NCBI RefSeq assembly: GCF_963082655.1
Contig: NC_081555.1
Coordinates: 32,894,438-32,958,437, forward strand
Length of the DNA: 64,000 bases
Source of the DNA: Stomoxys calcitrans
Lineage: Eukaryota > Arthropoda > Insecta > Diptera > Muscidae
Direction of reading: 5' to 3'
Shown: in pieces, positions 56,071 to 64,000 of the stretch
Layout of the letters: each line of letters opens with the position of its first letter
Position numbering within the stretch: the first letter of the stretch is position 1
Program-made: the position numbers and the translations under genes
Notes under the pieces: generated by a model
The model's input: only the letters and a program-made list of their open reading frames with translations
Told to the model about the DNA's origin: nothing
The model's database searches: none

Positions 56071-58412
56071 AACAATTAATAAAAGCGTGCTAAGTTCGTC
56101 CGGCCGATTCTTATATACCCTCCACCAGGCATCAAATTTGTCGAGTTCTATGCGCGGTATCTCTGTTGTGCTGTTTCAGGCTATAGACCGATTCAGATCA
56201 TATTTGACACGTATTTTGAAGGAAACCGCTGTACAAAATTTCTGCCAAATCGTATTATAATTGCGTCCTCTAGAGGATCAAGAAGTCAAAATCCCAGATA
56301 GGTTTATATGACAGTTATATTAGGTTATAAACCGATTTGAACCATACTTAGTACATACCAAAACACGTCGTGCCAAATTTCAGCCAAATCGGATGGTAAT
56401 TGCGCCCTCTAAAGGATCAAGAAGTCAAGACCCCAGATCGGTTTATATGACAGCTTTATCAGGTTATGAACCGATTTCCACCATACTTAGTAAAGTTGTT
56501 GGAAGTCACAACCGAACATGTCATGCCAAATTTCAGCCAAATCGAATAATAATTGCGCGCTCTAGAAGCTCAATAAGTCAAGACCCAAGATCGGTTTATA
56601 TGGCAGCTATATCAGGTTATAGACCGATTGGGACCATTCTTAGTACAGTTGCTGGAAGTCAAAACAAAACATGTCATGTAATTGCGCCCTATAGCGGATC
56701 AAGAAGTCAAGACCCAAGATCGGTTTATATGACAGCTATAGCAAGTTATGAACCGATTACCACCATACTTAGCACAGTTGTTAGAAGTCATACCGAAACA
56801 CATTATGCCAAATTTCAGCCAAATCGAATAGTTATTGCGCCCTCTAGAGGATCAAGAAGTCAAGACCCCAGTTCGGCTTATATGGCAGCTATATCAGGCT
56901 ATAGACCGATTTTAACCATACTTAGTTGTTCGAAGTCACAACAGAATATGAAATGCCAAATTTCACCCAAATCGAATGGGAATTGCGCCCTCTAGAGGCT
57001 CCAGAAGTAAAATAGGGAGATCGGTTTATATGGGAGCTGTGTCAAGCTATAGACCGACTCGGACCGCATTTGACACGTACGTTGAAGATTATGGAGGAAG
57101 CCGTTGTTCAAAAAAATGCAAAACACATTATGCCAAATTTCAGCCAAATCAGATAATAATTGCGCCCTCTAGAGGCTCAAGAAGTCAAGATCCCAGATCG
57201 GTTTATATGAGAGCTATATCAGGTTATGAACCAATTTAATTCATACTTTGCACAGTTGTTAGAAGTCATACCGAAACACACTATGCCAAATTTCAGCCAA
57301 ATCGGATAAGAATTGCGCACTCTATAGGTTCAAGAAGTCAAGATCCAAGATAGGCTTATATGGGCGCTATATCAAAACTAGGACCGATATAGCCGATTTA
57401 CAACCCCAACCGACCTACACTAATAAGAAGTATTTGTGCATAATGTCAAGCGGCTAGCTTTACTCCTTCGAAAGTTAGCGTGCTTTCTACAGACGGACGG
57501 ATAGACGGACGGACGGACAGACAGACGGACAGGCGGACGGACAGACGGACAGACCGATAGACGGATGGACGGATAGACCGATAGACGGACGGACGGACAG
57601 ACAGACGGACAGACAGATTGACAGACAGACAGACGGACAGACAGACGGACAGACAGACAGACAGACAGACGGACAGACAGACGGACACACGGTCCGACAG
57701 ATTGACGGACAGACGGACGGACAGACGGACAGACGTACAGACGGACAGACAGACGGACGGACAGACGGACAGACGGACGGACAGACGGACGGACAGACGG
57801 ACGGACAGACGGACGGACAGACGGACGGACAGACGGATGGACAGACGGACAGACGGACGGACAGACGGACGGACAGACGGACGGACAGACGGACGGACAG
57901 ACGGACGGACAGACGGACGGACAGACGGACGGACAGACGGACGGACAGACGGACGGACAGACGGACGGACAGACGGACGGACAGACGGACGGACAGACGG
58001 ACGGACAGACGGACGGACAGACGGACGGACAGACGGACGGACAGACGGACGGACAGACGGACGGACAGACGGACGGACGGACAGATGGACGGACAGACGG
58101 ACGGACAGACGGACGGACGGACAGACGGACGGACAGACGGACGGACAGACGGACGGACGGACAGACCGACGGACAGAACAGACGGACGTACAGACGTACG
58201 GACAGACAGAAGGACAGAACAGACGGACGTACAGACGTACGGACGGCAGACGGACGGACGGACAGACGGACGGACAGACAGACGGACATGGCTGGATCGA
58301 CATAAAATGTCATGTCGATCAAGAATATAAATACTTTATGGGGTCTTAGATGAAGAGTTACAAACAGAATGACGAAATTAGTATAACCCCCATCCCATGG
58401 TGGAGGGTATGA
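56071..58412 (+). mobile_element. Family A repeat with expanded GACG tract
   Basis: The start is worn (AACAATTAATAAAAGCGTGC; the palindrome is TTCGTCCGGCCGATT) but CCTCCACCAGGCATCAAATT follows. About seven monomers lead into a GACG minisatellite of ~800 bp, then CATAAAATGTCATGTCGATC, AAGAATATAAATACTTTATG and GGTGGAGGGTATG. Other A copies carry only about 40-60 bp of this tract. Confidence 0.88.
57490..58290 (+). repeat. GACGGACA minisatellite, 12-bp unit, ~800 bp
   Basis: From about 57765 to 58075 the unit CAGACGGACGGA repeats with almost no change. The flanks are looser mixtures of GACA and GACG. Three-base-multiple periodicity keeps frames open on both strands, giving artefactual (TDGR)n on plus and (CPSV)n or (RPSV)n on minus. 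Confidence 0.95.
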
Positions 58413-58524
58413 AAACAAATTAGGTAAGGCAAAAGTCGGGCGGTCTCGACTATAAACTTATACCCCACACTTACATACACACCAATGGGTGTGTATGTGG
58501 CGAAACCAATATACAGACGCTATA

Positions 58525-58740
58525 TCAAGGTTAGCTTCAAGTGGCAGTCTGCCATCAGACTCACTTAGACGTTTTCGTCCATTGAGATACCACAGCAACA
58601 GAAGAAGGAAGATGCCTTCTACAATAGTTCCTACCGTTGATTCATCCAGATCGCTTAAGTCCAACAACTTGTGAATGGTCACATCCTCTTAATCAGACAG
58701 GTTTTCAAAGAAAAGAAAACTTAAAGTGGAACTCCATCTA
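58525..58740 (+). mobile_element. LINE 3' UTR fragment (zeta type)
   Basis: GTGGCAGTCTGCCATCAGACT, CACTTAGACGTTTTCGTCCA, GATACCACAGCAACAG and AACTTAAAGTGGAACTCC match 48145-48340. No coding part is attached on the left. Confidence 0.7.
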
Positions 58741-58852
58741 ACTGCTAGTGGTCTATAGTCAACAAAGCTGAGACCTTTTCGCTCCGTTGAGTGGAGCGGA
58801 CGTGTTTTTATTTCGCTCCTCATAGAGAAAGCCTTTTTGGAGTAGGCTAGAT

Positions 58853-59026
58853 ATGGTCTCCAAAGACTTAACAGCTGCGGTGGTAGCGTCAAACAGTAGC
58901 ATGTTGTTCTCCCCTCCTGTAGGTGTGGGCGCCTTGGCACCTGTAGTCGAGAGTAATGCTTCAAGCGCACAACTTATCGTCAGACTAATTAATGAGGAAG
59001 TGACGGATAAACCAGCCTTTAAGTAA
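58853..59026 (+). pseudogene. Possible LINE ORF1-type fragment
   Basis: A 57-codon frame reads MVSKDLTAAVVASNSSMLFS, PPVGVGALAPVVESN, then QLIVRLINEEVTDKPAFK. It sits between LINE 3' UTR pieces. The low-complexity Ala/Val/Ser composition would fit an ORF1 N-terminus, but there is no motif. Uncertain. Confidence 0.25.
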
Positions 59027-59139
59027 ACGAGGTGTTTTCGACTCGTTTAGAATCGGACAGTATCAATGAAACAGTCATCGCAGCCGGATCGGTGAGTCAG
59101 AGCAGAACGAGAAAGCGATCCGTGGCACGACGAAGGAGA

Positions 59140-59222
59140 CAGAGACTGTGGTATCGCAATGGACGAAAACGTCTGAGTGAATCTGATGCCAGACTGCCAT
59201 TCAAACCCAACCTAACCTAATG
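59140..59222 (-). mobile_element. LINE 3' UTR end (zeta type), inverted
   Basis: On the minus strand, AATGGCAGTCTGGCATCAG, CTCAGACGTTTTCGTCCATT, GCGATACCACAG matches the UTR at 58525 and 48145. The plus-strand edge reads CCCAACCTAACCTAA. That is inverted relative to the copy 600 bp upstream. Confidence 0.65.
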
Positions 59223-59440
59223 AACCTAAGCTTGTCGATAGCGTTAACGACGCCACCAAAATGAAAAATTTAAGTCACCCGAACCTGATGGAATATTTCC
59301 GGCGTTACTTCAAAAAGGCCAATACTTTCACAGCCTGCCTAGGATTTGCATATACTCCGTCTGCGGTGTAAACGATGTTATAATATTTCTAAGGGGTAAG
59401 GATCCAAACAAGCTATGCAGAAGCGTCGAAGGGGTCTGTC

Positions 59441-59962
59441 TTGCATATTGCATGTGACTGGGCTAAAACAAGGCGTCTCAATATTAACCCAGAGAATACT
59501 GAAATATGCCTGTTCACGTGGAAGACAAAGGTGGGCCAATTTAACGCACCACGTTTCCTCAATAAGACGATTTCGATATCTAAACAGGTCAAATACTTAG
59601 GTGTGATCTTGGACAGGAAACTGAATTGGAAGTGTCATATTCAGGAGCGTACTGAGAAGGCTCACAGATGTTGAGTACTATGTAGACGGGCCGTAGGCTC
59701 GAAATGGGACTTGAATCCTAGGATAGTCCACTGGCTCTAAAGGAGCGTGATTAGACCAATACTTATTTACGTCGCAGTAGTTTTTTGGACTGATTTGGAG
59801 GAAAAGTCCAACAACAGGACCATACAACAGGTTCTGAGAACATGTTGTCTTGGCTTAGGCAAAGCGATGAGGACCACACCCACTAGGGCGCTGGAGACTA
59901 TTCTAGATATCCGACCCATTGATATTAAAAGATTAAGTGTGAGGCAGCCACTGTGGCTATAA
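59441..59962 (+). pseudogene. RT C-terminal part of LINE delta
   Basis: Reads CDWAKTRRLNINPENTEICL, then VKYLGVILDRKLNWKCHIQE and RTEKAHRC before a stop. A second frame continues IRPILIYVAVVFWTDLEEKS and QVLRTCCLGLGKAMRTTPTR. The YADD box is lost in the deletion and frameshift near 59370 (VNDVIIFLRGKDPN remains). Confidence 0.8.
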
Positions 59963-60201
59963 GTATAAAGGCGATGGGAGAATGTATTGAGGATGGGAGC
60001 AGCTCACACCATCGTGGTATAATCGAGGAGACGATAGGAAATATGGAAGGAAGGGAAGAGGTTTCCGATGGGATACCTGAGATGAACCTGGAGGTCGAGT
60101 GCGAGTCACTGATGCCAGCGGTACAGTCTTGGATGAACGGAACCCTAGTATTGTCATCTGCATGATCATGTTACAAGGATGAATCAAAGCTAGAAGCCAG
60201 A

Positions 60202-60723
60202 GTGGGCCTGGGGGTTTACATTGAGAACATAGGGACTGAGATCTGTTTTCGACTGCCTGACCATGATTCGGTCCTGCAGGCGGAAATCCGGACGATCACG
60301 GAATGCGTGAGGTGGTGTGGTGCTAAAGCAAGCACGTCGAGTGTGAAAATCTTTACGGACAGTAAAATGGTCATAAAGGCAATAACAACCAGAAGGGCAA
60401 GGTCACGATCAGTCTTGCAGTGTAAGCAGGAGATTAACGCCTTCTCTGAGGATGGCACAATCCGTATCGTTTGGGTGTCGGGCCTTAACGGAGTAAGAGG
60501 GAATGAAAAGGCAGACGATTTGGCAGTGAAGGCCAGAGGTGTGCCGTCAATAAACTTGATTAACCCGAAGTCTTTTGGGGCGACGCAGTCCGAGTTTAGG
60601 GTGTGGGCGACGAAAGCACATGTAACACTGTGGAACAGCGAAATGGTCGGTAGGACGCCGAAAATCCTGTGGGGTGATCCGGAGAAGACGAAACTATTAC
60701 TGAAAGGAAGTAAGAAGGTATAG
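60202..60723 (+). pseudogene. RNase H domain of LINE delta
   Basis: A 173-codon frame: GLGVYIENIGTEICFRLPDH, QAEIRTITECVRWCG, TDSKMVIKAITTRR, IRIVWVSGLNGVRGNEKADD, VPSINLINPKSFGATQSEF. The motif WVPGHNG of gamma is WVSGLNG, so the conserved His is lost. The first Asp motif (YTDG) lies upstream out of frame (CYKDESK). Confidence 0.85.
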
Positions 60724-61075
60724 CTATTGGTATCATGACTGGACGCATAGAACTACGAACTGGTTTTACAACCATTATGATAGCATGCGGGGAAGTTGAT
60801 GATACATTGGAGCATTTCCTTTGCCATTGCCCGGCTTTTTCTTCTAACAGATAACGACACTTAGGTGGGAACACTATACCAGATATGAACCAACTTAGGG
60901 GAGGGGCATGGAAAACAATTAAGGATTTTGTAAGTAGCACGGAATTCCTAACTTAGATTTTCTTTTTCGAGGTTACTTTGTATTTAGAGCGCACTACAGT
61001 CCGATTGTTGGTTTAGGTATATGTCCATAGTGGCATGGGGTGGATTAATATCTTCACCCCCTTTTCAACCTAAAC

Positions 61076-62727
61076 TAACCTTAGTCTAAATTTCGCAGGA
61101 CTATCAAAAGTCATTAGGGAATCCTTTTGGTAAAATTTGGAGAGGTTTGCTAGACAATTGATAGTCAAAATCGGAGGAAGATATATATGAAAGCCATATC
61201 CAAATCTGGAATGCTTTCTTAGAATCTATGAAGGCTTTGTCCCTATGCCTGAAAAAATTTAATATACAATTGATTGGTATACGCGGTTCGAATTCTTAGC
61301 CAGAATATTAGAGCATACGTTCAGCTTTGGTTAATCCCTCAAAAATGCTTTAGACAGTTATAAAGTCTTCTGCTTCGGCCTTCTGGAAGAGATTTCTCAT
61401 GGGCAAAAACTTGAATCGAACTTATTGATCAAATAAGGCCTCCCCTTTGCTTTTGTTCCTCAAGGGAGTTTGTGGAAAATTTACAAATTTACAATCTCTA
61501 TGGAATTGTTTGTAGTCATCATTGTCTCTAACAAAAGACTGCTGACACCAACAACTTTAACATAGAATCGGTAAATTAGTGCTATGCCCTAACAAATCCA
61601 AGTAATCTGAATGTACACCTCAAATCATGGTGTATAGCTCAGCAATCATAACAATTCATTTGGAATGCCTTGCGCTGCAGTGCATGTACTTCAGTTATTG
61701 CCTCACATTTGCCCGTTTGGGTTAATGGGTGTTTCCAACATTCCTTGATTTTGATTGTTAATGTGTGCAGGAAAATGAAACAAAGGAGGGAAAAAAGAAT
61801 TTCAACATTTTGATTTTAACATTCGTGAATTAACCATATTGGGATATGTAACGTTTCAAACATTTGATATAGAGTCTAGCTCAGCAGCTGACTTGACAAA
61901 ATACAGGCAGAACAGTTATTTTGATTTAAAACACACACCAATTGACATTTATTGCCATTGCAGACACGTTCCTAGATCCATGGTTGACTTCATAGAGTCT
62001 CAGACGGACGGATGGACGGACGGACAGACACTGTGGAGGTGATCATGTGGGAGTTTGCGTCTTTTTTTTTCTTGGCTTCAGTTTGACATTAAATATGCAC
62101 AGGCAAACATCAAATTAGAGGTGGTTACATTATAATCGAGTTTTCGACTCGACACATAATTGGAGGGAAGGAGCTCGATCTAACATCAAATACAGAAGAT
62201 AACCAACAATATTTGTCCACATCAGGGTAAATTTATGTTCACATCGACGTGTTTAAATGACAGATATTAATCGATTCTTTTGGCTTTGCGAAAAACGGTT
62301 CCGATTACCGGCACCATGGTTTGGTTTGTTTAGGTGGAAATCGATTGAAGTTCTTATTGGATCAAGATTATTTGGAAGTTTTTTTTTTGGTTTGTTAGTT
62401 AATTAAGTTATTTCTGCAACATAGAAAATTTAATTACAAGATTAAAGAGAAGATAAGGTTAGAATTTTCAAAAAAAAAAAAAAATTCTCATCCATTGGTG
62501 GAAAATTTCAACGTAGGTTGGGTTTCTGCAAGCAGAATCCAAAGTGGTATAGTTTCGATAAGATTGTTGACAGCATTTGAGTCTAAAATAAACTAATTTT
62601 AGCCACCATCAAAATTTAGTACATTGCGATCATTAACCCGAAGAAGTATTTGTGGAAATTTCAAACGAAAGTAGACTGTACATGACCAACTAGACTTAGA
62701 ATGTCAAGAAGATGAAGAATATTAATA
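61076..62727. other. Unassigned AT-rich DNA with worn repeat traces
   Basis: 61100-61225 has traces of a B monomer (AAAATCGGAGGAAGATATAT, AAGCCATATCCAAATCTGG). 61270-61460 may hold a very worn SINE1 body (CGGTTCGAATTC, CTTGAATCGAAC). A short GACGGACGGATGGACGG tract lies near 61999-62030. No gene was recognised. Confidence 0.45.
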
Positions 62728-63247
62728 AAGGGTGATTTTTTAGCTATTTTCTTTTTGGCAACACTGGTTAAACAGCTCACGCACGTTTCTTGTTTTGTTT
62801 CACTGCCAAACATCTTCAGTTTGGTCTATAATTTAACCATCAGTAGTCTTATAAACGAACAACGTTTGTAAATTATTGAATTTTATTATCAAAATGCGTT
62901 CTCTGTGAAGAAAGATTGTCGAGCGCTTCTTCCATTGAGCGACGAAGCTCAGTTTTGGCTCAGTGGGTACGTAACTAACCATAATTGTCGATTTTGGAGT
63001 GAAGTTGCAAAAGCTACCAATGCAAACCAGAAAAAGTCAAAGTTTGGTGAGGTCTATGGGCTGGTGGCATCATTGGACCGTACTTCTTCGAAGATGATAC
63101 GAATCGCAACGTAACTGTGAATGGTCAGCGCTATCGTGAGATGATATCCAAGGTCTTTTTTTTGCCCAAAATGAGATTGACTTGCATGATATGTGTGATC
63201 AACGATGGTCTTATGGGAGGTGCGTTCGGTGAACATTTTATTTCGCG
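62728..63247 (+). pseudogene. Mariner-like transposon relic, internally deleted and cut by a SINE
   Basis: TA at 62726-62727 precedes AAGGGTGATTTTTTAGC, the same terminal motif as the foldback at 13214. The frames read INEQRL then IIEFYYQNAFSVKK (helix-turn-helix start), joined directly to LSDEAQFWLSGYVTNHNC and FWSE. Later shifted frames have NRNVTVNGQRYREMIS and GEHFISRSRP. The sequence stops exactly where SINE1 begins and no right end is seen. Confidence 0.8.
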
Positions 63248-63250
63248 TTC

Positions 63251-63572
63251 GAGACCATAGCGCAGAGCTTAGCAAGTCCGCCTACGACGCTGAACGACTG
63301 GATTCGAATCCTGGCGAGACCATCAGAAAAAAATTTCAGCGGTGGTTTTCCCCTCCTAATGCTGGCAACATTTGTGAGGTACTATGCCATGTAAAACTTC
63401 TCTCCAAAGAGGTATCGCACTGCGGGATGCCGTTCGGACTCGGCTATAAAATAGCAGGCCCCTTATCATTGGGCTTTAACTTGAATCAGACTACACTCAT
63501 TGATATGTGAGAAATTTGCATCTGTTCCTTAGTGGAATGTTCATGGGAAAAATTTGCAATTTTGAAAAAATG
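63251..63572 (+). mobile_element. SINE1 copy inside the mariner relic
   Basis: Head AGACCATAGCGCAGAGCTTAG, B-box GATTCGAATCC, body GTGAGGTACTATGCCATGTA, GTATCGCACTGCGGGATGCC, 3' part TTCCTTAGTGGAATGTTCATG. It interrupts the transposase after the FGEHFISR motif. Confidence 0.88.
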
Positions 63573-63604
63573 GAAAGACCAACTTAGTATACCTCCATCC
63601 TCAC

Positions 63605-63695
63605 AATGCAATTTTTACGGGGTAGCTGCAACGACAGTCGCGAACAATCACCGTTATCGAGCGGAGAGTCTCAGTGAGAGCAGCATTTGTTTGTC
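63605..63695 (+). repeat. Repeat G, second copy
   Basis: GGGTAGCTGCAACGACAGTCG, ATCGAGCGGAGAGTCTCAGTG matches 33150-33220. Short and without coding content. Confidence 0.55.
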
Positions 63696-63722
63696 GAAAC
63701 ATGTAAATATGCTATCGTCGTC

Positions 63723-64000
63723 CTAAAGCTCATACAGCTCGTGGTTTATACAACATCTACATTCTCTATTAACGGAAACTGGTTCATATATTTCACGTCG
63801 ATTTTTTCTCTCAAACACTCCATACACTGCCTCATCAGCTTTAACAAGTACCCATGCTTCAGAACCATATAACAGCACGGGTGTCTTGTGTAGTGTAAGC
63901 TTCGTCTGTCGAGAGGTGGCCTTGTATCTAAACTGCTGACTTAGCATCTGTTTGCCAGTATTATTCTTCGCTTTATTTCAAAAGTGATGTCATTCGTTTC
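63723..64000 (-). pseudogene. Non-LTR RT C-terminal fragment, runs off the window
   Basis: The minus strand reads TNDITFEIKRRIILANRC, then ATSRQTKLTLHKTPVLLYGS and EAWVLVKADEAVYGVFERK, NRREIYEPVSVNRECR. This is the conserved region after the active site in one type of insect non-LTR RT (EIKRRI...LYGSEAW...FERK.LR.IYGP). A stop and a frameshift lie near 63940. It differs from the alpha, epsilon and eta families. Confidence 0.7.

Larger units (their letters stand above)
59225..61075 (+). mobile_element. LINE copy delta (alpha family), internally deleted
   Basis: Begins GTCGATAGCGTTAACGACGCC (compare 40183 in gamma) and has large deletions in RT: KSPEPDGIFPALLQ is followed almost at once by the post-active-site region. 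It keeps the RT C-terminus, RNase H, knuckle (GEVDDTLEHFLCHCPAF) and the 3' UTR, ending CCTTTTCAACCTAAACTAACC. Confidence 0.86.

Noticed and set aside
56393..57239. 200- and 87-codon frames with repeated SRSQDPRSVYMTAISGYEPI-like blocks
   Set aside because: The repeats are family A monomers read in one frame. The same phrases appear in every A copy with stops scattered at random, so there is no selection for coding.
57420..58418. Long frames of Arg/Cys-Pro-Ser-Val on minus and Thr-Asp-Gly-Arg on plus
   Set aside because: They are translations of the 12-bp GACG minisatellite. Overlapping frames on both strands stay open because the unit is a multiple of three and lacks stop codons.

Overview
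This looks like eukaryotic nuclear DNA from a higher fly, most likely a muscid or another calyptrate. It is AT-rich. It has interspersed INE-1/DINE-1-like repeats ending in TATACCC...GGGTATA with a GACGGACG microsatellite near one end, tRNA-headed SINEs, mariner-type MITEs with TA target duplications, and several decayed non-LTR retrotransposons (LINEs) of the kinds common in Diptera. Genus and species cannot be fixed from sequence alone. Only one stretch reads like a host protein-coding exon: 21147-21958, a 3' splice site followed by 269 codons and a stop. Nearly everything else is transposable-element sequence or AT-rich DNA in which I recognise nothing.

Layout. 1-2815: two copies of repeat family A facing each other around a 152-bp tandem array. 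2816-5471: mostly unrecognised. 5472-8034: a family B element, then a family C element split by a SINE. 8036-10192: a dead LINE on the minus strand (copy alpha). 11004-12995: a G-rich repeat (family E) of ~130-bp monomers. 13214-13810: a foldback made from a mariner-like transposon, sitting in a decayed LTR-retroelement protease fragment. 14082-15912: family B. 17158-17382: a mariner MITE. 17501-21037: broken B, two further E copies, and C. 21147-21958: the host exon. 22668-24505: a SINE-rich segment with a 331-bp tandem triplication. 24941-30535: two LINEs on the minus strand. 30551-31440: SINE plus C. 33001-36013: repeat G, A, B and a second SINE family. 37171-39277: A. 39855-42753: LINE copy gamma. 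44277-45619: A. 46057-48310: two different LINE 3' halves. 48677-52043: A, SINE, a D array and A with a nested Tc1-like MITE. 52531-54643: B with a ~170-bp TA run. 56071-58412: A with a ~800-bp GACGGACA expansion. 58525-61075: LINE pieces and copy delta. 62728-64000: a second mariner-like relic, a SINE and a LINE reverse-transcriptase tail.

Families A, B, C, D and the 152-bp array differ in most of their monomer sequence. All nevertheless carry a near-identical core, GATATAGCTNCCATATA, usually followed by RACCGATC (the 152-bp array diverges after the core). A and B also share a perfect GC palindrome, TTCGGCCGGGCCGAA, about 20 bp inside one end. I read these as a diversified group of non-autonomous elements built like DINE-1 (Helentron-associated). 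The conserved core and palindrome are the most interesting unexplained signals here.

The LINEs supply the only recognisable enzymes: reverse transcriptase, RNase H and a C-terminal zinc knuckle. All are broken, most by frameshifts, stops or changed catalytic residues. Copy eta keeps a 393-codon frame with an intact YADD box but has lost its 5' half. No host operon, CRISPR array, rRNA or intact tRNA gene was seen.
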